A stretch of DNA of 64,000 nucleotides from the NCBI GenBank assembly GCA_036365145.1, contig JAEOAD010001942.1, positions 744,001 to 808,000 of the forward strand. The letters run 5' to 3'. The stretch comes from Orientallactaga sibirica (Eukaryota > Chordata > Mammalia > Rodentia > Dipodidae). The position numbers and the translations under genes are program-made. Below are positions 1-11,167 of the stretch, piece by piece. The first letter of the stretch is position 1. Each line of letters starts with the position of its first letter. The notes beneath the pieces were generated by a model that was not told the origin of the DNA, ran no database searches, and saw only the letters and a program-made list of their open reading frames with translations.

Positions 1-2381
1 TGCCATGAGTTCAAGGCCACCCTGAGACTACATAGTAAATTCCAGGTCAACCTGGGCTAGAGTGAGACCCTACCTAGAAAAAAACAAACAAAACAAAACA
101 AAAATCTGACAAGCTGTCCGGATTAAGAAAGCCATGTTGTAATTTACTACATGTAACATAGAGAATATAAACGTGTCTACAGGTAAACATCTAAAGAAAA
201 GGCAAATCAGAATGTCACCCCGTAACATGGTCGCAGCACTGCAGGGCCTGAGTGCTACATTGAGTACCTCCTCCGCTGTGCAAGTTTGCCCATGTGCACC
301 CCCTCTGTAAGCTCTCACCAAGACCTCTATGCCCTTTGAGGTGCCAAGGTCATCCCTGGCTCCTGTGGCACCCATGGTACCCATGGTGACCCGGAGGCTT
401 GGCGAGATCCTGTAGTCTATATGCTGGCTATTATGAATACTGCAGCAATATACTTGCAATATCCTGCGCACACCTTTAATCCCAGCACTCAGGAGGCAGA
501 GGTAGGAGGATTGCCATGAGTTTGAGAACACCCTGAGACTACATAGTAAGTTCCAGGTCATCTGGGCTACAGTGAGACCTTACCTAAAAAAAAAGAAAAG
601 AAGGGCTGGAGGAATGGCTTAGTGGTTAAGGTGTTTGCCTGCAAACTCAAAGGACCCAGGTTCGATTCCCCAGGACCCATGTTAGCCAGATGCACAAGGG
701 GGTACATGCATCTGGAGTTCGTTTGCAGTGGCTGGAGGCCCTGGCGTGTCCATTCTCTCCCCCCCTCCCCCCTCCCTCTCTCCCTCTTTCTCTGTCAAAT
801 AAATAAAAATTAAAAAAGAAAAGAAAAGAATCTTTTGGATATATAGCTGGATCATATAGTAGTTATAGTCTTAATTTTTTTGAGGCATCTCCATACTCAT
901 TTCCACAGTGACAGTACCCGCTTCTGATCTTATAGCTGTGGGAGCTAGGCATGGTAGCCAGCACTCAGGAGACAGATGTAGGAGGATCTCTATGAGTTGC
1001 AGGCCAGCCTGGTACTACAGAGTGAGTACCAGGTCAGCCTGGGCTAGAGTGAGACTCTGTGTCAAAATAAAATAAAATAGCACCGGGCGTGGTGGCACAC
1101 GCCTTTAATCCCAGCACTCGGGAGGCAGAGGTAGGAGGATTGCCAAGAGTTCGAGGCCACCCTGAGACTACATAGTTAATTCCAGGTCAGCCTGGACCAG
1201 AGTGAGACCCTACCTCGAAAAACCAAAAAAGAAATAATAATAAATAAAATAAAATAAAATAGCCAGGTGTGGTGGCGCATGCCTTTAATCCCAGCACTCG
1301 GGAGGTGGAGGTAGGAGAATCGCAGTGAGTTTGAGGCCACCCTGAGACTACATAGTGAATTCCAGGTCAGCCTGGGCTACAGTGAGACCCTATCTGGAAA
1401 AAAAAAATCAAAAATAAATAAATAAATAAAGATAAGATAAAATAATGAAGTGAAATGAAATAAATTAAATTAAAATTAAAATAAAAAAATAAGACTGGGC
1501 ATGGTGAAACATGCCTTTAATCCCGGGACTCAGGAGGCACAGATAAGAGGATCACTGTGAATTTGAGACCACCCTGAGACTACATAGCGAATTCCAGGTC
1601 AGCCTGGACTAGAGTGAGACCTTACCTGGAAAAACCAAAAATCAATCAATAAATAGAATAGCTGTGGGATCTGTGTAAGGGGTTTCTCTTTTCCCACATG
1701 CTCAGCAGTGTTTATTATCTTTTATTTATTTATTTTTTCCTGTAAGGCAAAGGAGATTGAGGAAAAGATGAAAAAGCCCCAAAGTGTCAGGGCAAACATG
1801 CTAAGGATTTTGATTGGCATCCAAAGAAGAAAAAGAAGGGGGAAAAGGCAAGGCTCTGCTTTCTGCGTCAGAGCTCCAAAGCAGCAGTCTCGCAGTCAGG
1901 GACCGTGAGGACTGCCTCGAAGGTTTGGGTGATTTGGTAACTTCCGCGCTTACTTCTTTAGTTACTTACATAATCTAGATATTAGCACCTTATTGGAGAT
2001 GCATAGTTGGCAAAGCTTCTCTCCCATCTTGTAGACCCTGTCTGCATTCTGCTCCGTTTCCTTTGCTGTGCAGGTTTGCAACGTCATGCATCCCATCTGT
2101 CAATTCTGGGCTTATGGGAGCCCTTTCTGAAAGGCCTTGCCTATGGCTTTATGGCGGAGTGTTTCCCTCTAGCAGTCTCAGAGTTTCAGGTTTTGCACTC
2201 AGATTAATTTGAAAATTTTTTTTTTTTTTTTTTTTTTGGTTTTTCGAGGTAGGGTCTCACTCTAGCCCAGGCTGACCTGGAATTCATTCTGTATTCTCAG
2301 GGTGGCCTCAAACTCATGGCGATCCTCCTACCTCTGCCTCCCGAGTGCTGGGATTAAAGGCGTGAGCCACCACGCCCGGCA
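1..2381. repeat. SINE cluster inserted in the old L1
   Basis: B1 +: 1-103 (cut by the window edge), 460-602, 948-1079, 1080-1260, 1261-1490, 1493-1662. B2-like +: 604-828. B1 -: 2218-2381. Four B1 copies in a row (948-1662) each sit in the A-rich tail of the previous one. The unique block 104-414 and the K/R-rich stretch at 1730-1920 show no gene I recognise. Confidence 0.85.
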
Positions 2382-2834
2382 CTGAATTGATTTTTGTACA
2401 AGTTGAGAGATATGAATCTAGATTCATTCTTGTTTAAATTTTTAAAAATTTATTTGCACAGAGAAAGAGAGACTGAGATTTGGAGCACCAGGTCCTCTTG
2501 CCACTGCAAATGAACTCTAGATGTGTGTACCAATTTATCCATTTGGCTTTACATGGGTACTTACTGGGAAGCTGAACCTGGGCCACCAGGCTTTGCAAAC
2601 AAACACCTTTAACCACTGAGCCATCACCCCAGCCTCTTTTTTTTTTTTTCTTTGCTGAGCCATGTCTCTCGCCATGTTCCCCCCCACCCCCCACCTGCCA
2701 GGTAGTGTTACACTCTAGCCCAGGCTGACCTGGAATTCACTATGTAGTCTCAGGGTGGTCTCAAACTCACAGTGATCCTCTGACCTCTGCCTCCCAAGTG
2801 CTGGGATTAAAGGTGTGTGCTACCACACCTGGTT

Positions 2835-2867
<33 letters not shown>

Positions 2868-3170
2868 GTTTAGAGAGTGACTGTTGGGTTGAGAAAAGGA
2901 AAAAGTACAAAGAGCTCCTGCCCGTGAGAAGGCAGGAGAGGGAGACAGAGCCGGTAGATTCATTCTTCCACATGTGGAAAGCCAGTTTTCTGAGTCCCAT
3001 TTGTCGAAGAGCCTGTGTTTTTTCCCCACCCCCAATTTATGTTTTTCTCATCTTTGTCAAAAACTGGTGGCTGCAGTTGTACAAGTTGATTTCTGGATCC
3101 TCTATTCTATTCCATTGGTGTACATGTTTTGGCTTGTGTCATTGAGGTTGCGATCATTAAGAGAAGAAAA
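415..3170 (-). mobile_element. ancient LINE-1 ORF2 remnant, antisense, in pieces
   Basis: Scattered pieces are colinear with the ORF2 C-terminal half of old mammalian L1 (L1M-type) read on the minus strand: about 415-455, 830-925, 1663-1725, 1930-2215, 2382-2431 and 2955-3145. Recognisable stretches include the CTTTGCTGTGCAG block near 2060, a TTTTTGTACAAG block near 2392 and CTATTCTATTCCATTGGTG near 3100. All intervening sequence is younger insertions. No open frame survives. Confidence 0.7.
2432..2954. mobile_element. short poly(A)-tailed retroposon (copy 2) with SINEs nested in its tail
   Basis: TAGATTCATTCTT occurs at 2419-2431 and again at 2955-2967, framing everything between as inserted DNA. 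Inside are a B2-like - (2436-2633), a B1 - (about 2690-2833), a T-run (2838-2864) and an ~90-bp body (2865-2954) on the minus strand. The body resembles the element at 9984-10122. The simplest history is one minus-strand retroposon whose A-tail later received two SINEs. Confidence 0.6.
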
Positions 3171-3274
3171 ACTCACTCTTATAATCTCTCCACCAGAGAG
3201 ACTGAGGCAGGAGTGCAAATTTATAAAACACATCACTGACTCAAAATTTCTGAGAGAGAGAAGGAGAGGGTTTT

Positions 3275-4203
3275 TTAAAATTTTATTTCTTAATTTTTAT
3301 TTATTTATTTGACAGAGAAAGAGGGAGAAAGAGAGAGAATGGACGTGCCAGGGCCTCCAGCCACTACAAATGAACTCCAGATGTGTGCGCCCCCTTGTAC
3401 ATCTGGGTAATGTGGGTCCTGGGGAATTGAACCTGGGTCCTTTGGCTTTGCAAATGCCTTAACTGTTAAGCCATCCCTCCAGCCCTATTTTTTATTTTTT
3501 TAAGGTGTGTACCACCATACCTGGCTTATTTTTTTTAATTGAGAAATCATTTTTTATTGTTTTGTTTTCCTGTGCTAAGGACAGAACCCAGGGCCTAGCA
3601 CTCATTCACTGAGCTAAATCCCAACCCTTAATTTTTTTTAATATTTAAAATTTTTTAAATTTATTTTTATTTGAGACAAAAAGAGAGGGAGAGAAAGAAA
3701 GAATGGGCAAGCCAGGGCCTTAAGCCACTGCAAAGGAATCCCAGACGCATGAGCCACCTTGTGCATCTGGCTTACTTGGGACCTGGAGAATCGAATCTGG
3801 GTCCTTAGGCTTCACAGGCAAGTACCTTAAGTGCTAAGCCATCTCTCCAGCACAATTGTTTGTTTTCTTTTTAATATTTTATTTATTTAAGAGAGAAAGA
3901 GGAAGACAAAGAGAATGGGCACACCAGGGTCTCCAGCCACTTCAAATGAACTCCAGATCTATGCAGCTCCTTGTGCATCTAGCTTACATGGGTCCTGGAG
4001 AACTGAACCTGTGTTCTCAGGCTTTGCAGGCAAGAAATGCCTTAACTGAGCCATCTCTCCAGCCCTGTTCTTTGATTTTTAAAAAAAATTTTATATTTAT
4101 TTATTTGAGAGGGAGAGGGGGAGAGAAAATGGTTATGCCAGGGCCTCCAGCCACTGCAAACTCCAGATGCAAGTGCCCCCTTGTGCATCTGGCTTATGTG
4201 GGC
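3275..4203 (-). repeat. run of B2-like SINEs in reverse orientation
   Basis: B2-like -: 3275-3486, 3632-3853, 3862-4065 and 4076-4203 (the last lacks its tRNA head). A B1 remnant (3487-3528) and an ID/B4-type tRNA-like piece (3540-3630, ending CTGAGCTAAATCCCAACCC) lie between the first two. Confidence 0.8.
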
Positions 4204-4537
4204 ATATGCCACAATGTACTTCCCAATGCTTAAAGGTTCTGGCACTCTCAATATTTCCACATTGAGGTCCATCACAGGACACCATGAAGGATACTTTCAG
4301 ACCATATTCAATCATGCCTGCAAAGCACCAGAGAGTCAGCTGCTATGGTGGGCTTCAGGACATGTACATGCCACAAATGCCAGAACTTGGGATGGGTGTC
4401 ACAGAAGGATACATAACAAGACCGACCGACCATCTCAAACAAACAAAACCTAGCCAGGACTGCTCTTGGACCTCTTTGGTAGAGGTCCAATCTTGCCTAG
4501 AATAAATTCAGTGCTCAGCACTACCTAAAGTATGCTG
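4204..4537. other. unique island, no gene seen
   Basis: About 330 bp with no repeat I recognise. Short open frames exist on both strands but have no start, splice or family signal. It begins where a B2-like SINE is abruptly truncated, suggesting a later deletion or insertion. Confidence 0.4.
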
Positions 4538-5020
4538 TGGCCAGACATGGTGCACACCTTTTATTCCAGCATTTGGGAGGCAGACGTAGGAGGATCACCA
4601 TGAGTCAAGGCCAGCCTGAGACTACAGAGTGAGCTCCAGGTCAGCCTGGGCTAGAGTGAGACCCTACCTTGAAAAACCAAAAAAAAAAAAAAAAAAAAAG
4701 TAAGCTGATATAGTGGCACACACCTATAATTCTAGCCCTTAGGAGGCAATGGCAAGAGAGTTTGAGACCAGCCAGGCGTGGTGGCGCACACCTTTAATCC
4801 CAGCACTCGGGAGACAGAGGTAGGAGGATCGCCGTGAGTTCGAGGCCATCCTGAGACTACATAGTGAATTCCAGGTCAGCCTGGGCCAGAGTGAGACCCT
4901 ACCTCAAAAAAAAAAAAAAAAAGAGAGTTTGAGACCAGCCTGGGCTCCAGGTTAGCAAGAACTACAAAGCCAGATCTTGATTCAAAACAAAATAAATAAA
5001 TAAAATAAAACAAAAACATG
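4538..5020 (+). repeat. B1 SINEs, one nested in another with target duplication
   Basis: B1 + at 4538-4700, then an old B1 + (4705-4773 and 4941-5020) split by a young, near-consensus B1 + at 4774-4920. The duplicated target AGAGAGTTTGAGACCAGCC is visible at both edges (4755-4773 and 4922-4940). This gives clear relative ages for the two copies. Confidence 0.85.
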
Positions 5021-5191
5021 ATCCATAAGAGTTAACGACAACTATAGTGCTCAGCTAGCTATGGCTAAATCCCATATACGTGTTCCCAGAAATCCCATAT
5101 AAGTGCACTATTAACCCTGGCAAGAGAGAATGTGGGTGAAGCCCTGCCATCTTCCAATTTTCCAGCTTGTTGCCAATGAAAGCTCTTTCTA

Positions 5192-6803
5192 AGCTAGGAG
5201 TGGTAGCATATGCCTGTAATCCCAGAATTTGAGGATCAGGAATTCATGGCCTACATAGGAAGAATCTTTGTTCAAAAGGAAAGATATCTGCATGGCAATT
5301 TTTTTTTGTTTGTTTGTTTTTTGTTTGTTTGTTTTTCGAAGTAGGGTCTCACTCTGGTCCAGGCTGACCTGGAATTAATTATGTAGTCTGGGGTGGCCTC
5401 AAACTGACAGCAATCCTCTTACCTCTGCTTCCCGAGTGCTGGGATTAAAGGCATGCATCACCACACCCAGCTAAAAAAATTTTCTTTTTTTCCGAGACAG
5501 GGTCTCACTCTAGCACAGGCTGACCTGGAACTCACTATGTAGTCTCAGGATGGCCAGGATTAATTTTTTTTTAAGATTTATTTTTTTATTTATTTATTAG
5601 AGACAGAGAGAGGGAGAGACAGAGAGAGAGAGCTAGAGGGAGAATGGACACACCAGGGCCTATAGCCACTGAAAATGAACTCCAGACGCATGTGCAACCA
5701 TGTGCATCTGGCTTATGTGGGACCTGGAGAATTGAACCTGGGTCCTTAAGCTTTGTAGGCATGCACCTTAACCTCTAAGCCATCTCTCCAGCCCTGGCAA
5801 AATTATTTTAAACCAAGCCAAAAAAGTATCTTTGTGAAAAATGTTATAATTGGAGCTGGAGAGATAGCTCAGTGGTGAACTGTGTTTGTTTCAGTGACAG
5901 GAGGCCCTGGCATGCCCAGTCTCTCTCTCTGCTTGCAAATAAATAAATAAATAAATAAGAATATTAATGTCAGCAGGGTGTGATGGCACAAGCCTTTAAT
6001 CCCAGCACTTGGCAGGCAGAGATAGGAGGATTGCTGTGAGTTTGAGGCCACCCTGAGACTACATAGTGAATTGCAGGTCAGCCTGGGCTAGAGTGAGACT
6101 CTACCTCGAAAAACCAAAAAAATAAAAAAAATAATAATACTATCATTTAAAACAAGGAAAGAAAAATTTTTTAAATGGCATAAATTTCTGGTCATTTGCA
6201 CCAAGCAGCAAGAGACCCTGGTGTGCACACACACGCACATATGCATGTACATAACCATGAACACATTTATAATGCTGCAATTTAAACAGAGAAGGTGACT
6301 CATGCCTATAATCTCAGCATTTGGGAGGCTGAGGTAGAAGGATTGCTGTGAGTTCAAAGATAGCCTGGGCTACAGAGTGAGTCCCAGGTCAGTCTGGGTT
6401 ATAGTAAAGCCCTGACTCAAAAGAAAAAATAAATAAAATAGGGCTGGGGAGATGGCTCTGTAGTTAGTTTAAATGTACTTGTTTGCAAAGTCTGTCAGCT
6501 TGGCTTTAATTTCTCAGTACCCATGTAAAGCTGGAACCACAAAGTAATGCATGCATCTGGAGTTTATTTTCAGTGGCAAGAAATCTTGGTGCATCCATTC
6601 ACTCTTTCTTTCTCTCAGATAAATTGAAATATTAAAAAATAAAAATGGGGCCGGGCATGTTGGTGCATGCCTTTAATCCCAGTACCTGGGAGGCAGAGGT
6701 AGGAGGATCACCGTGAGTTCAAGGCCACCCTGAGACTACATGGTGAATTCCAGGTCAGCCTGAGCTAGAGTGAGACCCTACCTTGAAAAACCAAAAACAT
6801 ATA
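5192..6803. repeat. SINE cluster
   Basis: B1 +: 5192-5280 (old), 5972-6128, 6278-6440, 6649-6803. B1 -: 5301-5473, 5487-5557 (3' truncated). B2-like -: 5563-5797. B2-like +: 5851-5960 (internally deleted, head joined to tail), 6441-6648. The unique stretch 5021-5191 has no recognisable gene. An AT-rich simple stretch follows at 6850-6900. Confidence 0.8.
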
Positions 6804-6952
6804 TAATAAAATTAAAATCTTATAATTTATAGACAGCAAGTTCACTTTTCCTAGATATATATATGATATATATGTACACATATATGTACATCATATATAT
6901 GTAAATGATAGAGAGCAAGCTCTTATAAATTGGTAAGGAAAAGAAAGTTAGT

Positions 6953-7165
6953 AGCGGGGCGTGATCATATATGCCTTCAATCCTCTCAGGGTGGCCTCAA
7001 ACTCATGGCAATCTTCCTACCTCTGCCTCTCCAGTGCTGGGATTAAAGGCGTGCGCCACCATACTTGGCTAATCCTAGCACTTGGGAGGCCAAAACAGCG
7101 ATCACTGTGAGTTCCAGGCCAGCCAGGGATAGAGTGAAACCCTGCCTCAGAAAAAGAAAAAGTTA
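6953..7165. repeat. B1 + interrupted by a truncated B1 -
   Basis: A B1 begins at 6953-6983, is interrupted by an inverted partial B1 (6984-7071), and resumes at 7072-7165 (ATCCTAGCACTTGGGAGGCC). The order shows insertion of the inverted copy into the older one. Confidence 0.75.
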
Positions 7166-7324
7166 CAGGAAAACATTATTACAACTCACACAAGCTTCCA
7201 AATAATTACTTCACTTTCATGTCTTTCCTTAGCAGTGGGTACTTTGAGGGAAGAAACTGTCTCTTTTCTCTTTATATCTTTTACCTAGTCCAGGGAATGG
7301 CACACTTTAAGCACTCCACTGATT

Positions 7325-7575
7325 TTCTTTTAATATTCTTATTTATGTATGAGAGAGAAAGAGAGACGGGGGGGGATGGGCATTCCAGGACCTCTTGCTG
7401 TTGCAAAAGAACTCTAGATACATGTGATACTTTGTGCACCTGGCTTTATGCAGATACTTGGTAAATGAACCTGAGTATGGAAGCTGTCGATAAAAAGGAA
7501 AAAAAAAAAAAAAAGGCAGAAAAGGAACCTGAGCTGGAAGCAAATGCCTTTAACCACTGAGCCATCTCACCATCC
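7325..7575 (-). repeat. B2-like SINE carrying a ~45-bp L1 3' tail insertion
   Basis: The reverse-orientation SINE is split by TATGGAAGCTGTCGATAAAA plus an A-run (about 7476-7524). This matches the extreme 3' end of the L1 copies elsewhere in the window. GAACCTGAG repeats at 7467-7475 and 7525-7533 as a target duplication. Confidence 0.75.
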
Positions 7576-7596
7576 CAAATTAAGTTTTATAGCTAT

Positions 7597-7642
7597 GATC
7601 ATGATATATTGTCTATATCTATGGAAGTTGTCAATAAAAATG
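7597..7642 (+). mobile_element. extremely 5'-truncated L1 3' end
   Basis: About 45 bp (ATATTGTCTATATCTATGG followed by AAGTTGTCAATAAAAA) match the terminal bases and AATAAA signal of the L1 3' UTRs at 40440-40500 and 54320-54376. Confidence 0.65.
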
Positions 7643-7653
7643 TGTGGGCTGAA

Positions 7654-7855
7654 AGCCCAGTGTGGTGGTACATGCCTTTAATCCCAGCACGTGGGAGGCT
7701 GAGATAGGAGGATCACTGTGAGTTCAAGGTCACCCTGAGACTACATAATGAGAGCACCTAATCCTAACCACTAGTCCACCAGGGAAGACGAGACTACATA
7801 ATGAATTCCAGGTCATCCTGGGCTAGAGAGAGACCCTACCTCAAAATAACAAAAC
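7654..7855 (+). repeat. B1 SINE containing a 38-bp insertion
   Basis: An ordinary B1 except that GAGACTACATAATGA appears twice (7737-7751, 7790-7804) around 38 extra bases. Bases 7752-7785 are the reverse complement of a tRNA-Glu 5' half; see the separate entry and finding. Confidence 0.85.
7752..7785 (-). mobile_element. retroposed 5' tRNA-Glu half
   Basis: On the minus strand these 34 bases begin TCCCTGGTGGACTAGTGG and end at GTGCTC. They match the first 34 nt of tRNA-Glu(CTC) at about 31 positions by my recollection of that tRNA, stopping in the anticodon region. Four further bases (7786-7789) precede it, and a 15-bp target duplication flanks the whole insert. There is no A-tail. It is not a functional tRNA gene, since the 3' half is absent. 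Confidence 0.65.
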
Positions 7856-7965
7856 ACAAACAAACAAAAAAAATGTTTTATAGAAGCAGAGATTGACCTC
7901 AGTAGCTGGAGCGCTTAACTGGCTTGCAGGAAGAAGCCCTGGGTCCAATCTCTAGAACCAAATGA

Positions 7966-8263
7966 ACTGTGTAGTCTCAAGCTGGCCTCGAACTCATAGC
8001 GATCCTCTTACCTCTGCCTCCTAAATGCTGGGATTAAAGGCATGTGCCACCACTCCCGGCCTGATCTCTTCTATTTTAAAAAAATATTTTATTATTTATT
8101 TATGTGACAGAGAAAGAGTGTGCACCAAGGCCTCCAGCCACTGCAAAGAAACTGTAGATGCATGCACTGCCATGTGTATCTGGCTTACATGGGTTCAGGG
8201 AATTGAACCTGGGTCCTTGGGTTTTGCAGGCAAGTGCCGTAACTGCTAAGCCATCTCTCCAGC
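7966..8263 (-). repeat. B1 and B2-like SINEs
   Basis: Partial B1 - at 7966-8062 and B2-like - at 8076-8263. A decayed tRNA-like (ID) piece precedes them at about 7885-7955. Confidence 0.75.
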
Positions 8264-8639
8264 CACTATTTTTGTTGCTGTTGTTGAGTTGAGGTAGGGT
8301 TAGGGTAGGGTCTCACTCTAGCCCAGGCTGACCTAGAACTCACTATGTAGTCCCAGGCTGGCCTTGAACTCACAATGATCCTCATACATTTGCTTCCTGA
8401 GTGCTGGGATTAAAGGTAGGTGCTACTATGCCCAGGTCTCTTCTCTTCTCTTCTCTCTCTCTCTCTTTTTTTTTTTTTTTTGGTTTTTCAAAGTAGGGTC
8501 TCACTCCAGCCCAGGCTGACCTGGAACTCACTATGTAGTCTCAGTAGTCTCACAGTGGCCTCAAACTCATGGTGATCCTCCTACCTCTGCCTCCCAAGTG
8601 CTGGGATTAAAGGCGTGCACCACCACACCCGGCAGTCTC

Positions 8640-8905
8640 TTCTATTTTGATACCATCATTTTTCCCCCTTCTATTACATAAGTCTTGTGTAGGCAGCATC
8701 AGCCACTGTCAGGTCTTTTTTTTCTTTCTTTCTTTCTTTTTCTTTTTCTTGTTTTTGGAGGTAGGGTCTTGCTGTAGCCCAGACTGACTTGGAATTCACT
8801 ATGTAGTCTCAGTGTAGCCTTGAACTCACACCACACCTGGCCTATGAGGTCTTGAATATCAAGGCCACTTTGTGTCTGGATGACAACATTGTAAACAGTC
8901 CTCAC
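8640..8905 (-). mobile_element. L1 3' UTR fragment, split by a B1
   Basis: 8640-8711 and 8842-8905 read on the minus strand match the L1 3' UTR copies near 33230-33310 and 54190-54260 (CACTTTGTGTCTGGATGACA region, GTGTAGGCAGC region). AGGTCTT is repeated at the two edges of the interrupting B1. Confidence 0.75.
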
Positions 8906-8906
8906 C

Positions 8907-8912
8907 TTTCTC

Positions 8913-8962
<50 letters not shown>

Positions 8963-8963
8963 T

Positions 8964-9026
<63 letters not shown>

Positions 9027-9043
9027 CTCTTTCTTTCTTTTTG
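8907..9043. repeat. (TTTC)n microsatellite
   Basis: About 34 units with a few CCTT and CTCT interruptions. It probably grew from the A-tail of the adjacent minus-strand B1. Confidence 0.95.
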
Positions 9044-9555
9044 AGGTAGGGTCTCACTCTAATCCAGCCTTTGTAAATGTTAAGCAAGCATTCTACCAAC
9101 TGACTTATATCTCTGCCTCTCCTACCTCCTTTTTTACTCTTCTTATCTCTTCCTCCTTCTGTCCCCCCCCCTTTTTTTTTAAGTAGGGTCTTACTGTAGT
9201 CCAAACTGACCTGGGATTCACTATGTAGTCTTAAGGTGGCCTTGAACTCACAGTGATCCTCCTACCTCTGCCTCCCGAGTGTGTTCAATTAAAGGCATAT
9301 GCCACCATGCCTGGCTTCCCTCTTTTCCTCCCTTCCCTTCCTCCTGCTAAAATGTAGATTAAAGCATTCACATGATGAACTCCTTGATTATTTCCACACC
9401 TTGATCCTTAGCATAGCTCTTCCCTTTATTATACTTCTGAAGGATAATGGAGGCACAAGCCTACCACTCATGCTGGAGCCAGTCTCCCACCGTTTGAGGC
9501 AAGCGCCTTAATGGCCTCAGTCCCCGCCTACCATGTGAAAGAAAGACTTTGACTG

Positions 9556-9981
9556 GGTCAGACAAGATGGCACACACCTTGAATCCCAGCACTTGAGAGG
9601 CTGAGATAGGAGGATCAGTAGAGCAGCCTGGGCTAGATCCTGTCTCAAAACCTAAAAGTTTTGATTGAGTCACAGATTTCCCTATAACAATTGCTTTACA
9701 ATGTATTTGTCTATAAAGCAACATTTTCCTTCTTCCTTTTTTTTTTCTTTTATTTATTCTTTTGGTTTTTCGAGGTAGGGTTTCACTCTAGCCCAGGCTG
9801 ATCTGGAATTCATTCAGTATTCTCAGGGTGGCCTTGAACTCCAGGGCTTTTTACAGCTGCAAATAAACTCCAGATGCATGTACCACTCTATATTTTGTTT
9901 CATGTGGGTACTGGAGAATTGAACCCTGGCCAGCAAGCTTTGCAAGCAAGTACCTTCAACTGCTAAGCCATTTCTCCAGTC

Positions 9982-10015
<34 letters not shown>

Positions 10016-11071
10016 GGTTAGAGAGACTTTATTAGATGACAAGAGGGAAAAAAAAAAAAAAGAAAGTGCAGAGAGCTGCTGCTGTTTGGAGTACAGGAGA
10101 GGGTAGAAAGCCCATGTGGGAGCCATTTTAAAAAAATAAATATTTTTATTTATTTGTTTGCAAGCAGAAGGAAATAGAAGAGAGACAGAGGGAACGGGCA
10201 TGCCACAGCCTCTAGCTGCTGCAAACAGTCTCCAGACACATGTGACTTTGTGTATCTGGCTTTATGTGGGTACTGGGGAATCAAACTGGGGTTATTAAAA
10301 TTTGCAGGCAAGGGCCTTAACTGCTAAGCCATCTCTACAGCTCTCCAACCCCATTTTTAAAACTTTAAAAACATTTTATTTATTTATTTGTTGGGTTTTC
10401 CAGGAAGAATCTCGCTGTAGCCCAGAGCTGACCTGGAATTCACTATGTAGTGTCAAGGTGGCCTCAAACTCTTGGTGATCCTCCTACCTCTGCCTTCTGA
10501 GTGCAGGATTAAAGGCGTGCGCCACCACGCCCAGCTAAAAGTATTTTATTTAATACTTTACATTTTTAAAAGTTTTTTGAGAGTCAGGGTGGGGGCAGAT
10601 TGAGAGAATGGGTGTGCCAGGGCCTCTAGCCACTGCAAACAAACTCCAGATACATGTACCACCTTGTGATTATGTGCTGGCTTACGTGGGTACTTGGGAA
10701 TTGAACCTGGGTCCTTTGGCTTTGCAGGCAAGTACCTTAATCTCTAAGCCATTTCTCTAGCCCCTAAAAATATTCTTTCTTTTTTTTAAATAAAATTTTT
10801 ATTTATTTATTTGAGAGACAGAAAAGAGGCAGAAAGAGAGAATGGGGCACCAGGGCCTCCAGCCACTGCAAACAAACTCCAGATGCATTTGCCCCCTTGT
10901 GCATCTGGTTTACATGGGTCCTGGAGAATGGAACTGGGATCCTTTGGCTTTGCAGGCAAGCACCTTAACTGCTAAGCCATCTCTCCAAAATATTTTATTT
11001 GAAAAAATATTTTTTTTGGAGGCAAGGTCTCACTCTAGCTGGGATTATAAGTGTGAACCACCATGCACAGT
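9556..11071. repeat. SINE cluster with a B1/B2-like fusion
   Basis: B1 + 9556-9650 (internal deletion). B1 - 9738-9842 joined directly to the 5' two-thirds of a B2-like - (9846-9982), an apparent deletion fusion. B2-like -: 10123-10340, 10547-10762, 10785-10986. B1 -: 10372-10536 and 11007-11071 (internal deletion). The unique stretch 9317-9555 has no gene I recognise. Confidence 0.8.
9984..10122 (-). mobile_element. short poly(A)-tailed retroposon (copy 1), source unknown
   Basis: On the minus strand an ~105-bp body ends in AATAAAGTCTCTCTAACC followed by about 30 A, as an mRNA or LTR 3' end would. The body shares blocks with 2865-2954 (GAGAGCTSCTGC, AGGAGAGGG on the + strand). I do not recognise the parent. 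Possibilities are an LTR R-region, a processed-pseudogene 3' end, or an undescribed SINE. Confidence 0.5.
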
Positions 11072-11167
11072 TACTTTTAAAGTTTAAACTATGTGATCAG
11101 CTCCCAAGCTTGACAGTGTCAGTTGCTTGGTGGGCTGGGCACGGGGCTGGGGAAGAGTGTCCGTGAC

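Larger units (their letters stand above)
8288..9316 (-). repeat. B1 run flanking an antisense L1 3' UTR piece
   Basis: B1 -: 8288-8436, 8463-8633, 8712-8841 (inside the L1 piece), and 9163-9316. A B1 scrap at 9042-9069 and an ID-type scrap at 9070-9118 lie beyond the TTTC tract. Confidence 0.8.

Noticed and set aside
4204..4537. Possible processed pseudogene
   Set aside because: No A-tail, target duplication or recognisable protein similarity.
7752..7785. A functional tRNA gene
   Set aside because: Only the 5' half is present, so there is no T-arm, B box or acceptor 3' strand.
8907..9043. Tandem TTTC array as a CRISPR-like or satellite array
   Set aside because: Simple 4-bp microsatellite in a mammalian genome, adjoining a SINE tail.
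8852..9204. Poly-Ser/Phe/Leu and Lys/Glu/Arg open frames at TTTC or GAAA tracts (also 45872-46121, 49267-49581, 53260-53649, 36450-36877)
   Set aside because: Direct translations of microsatellites, not proteins.
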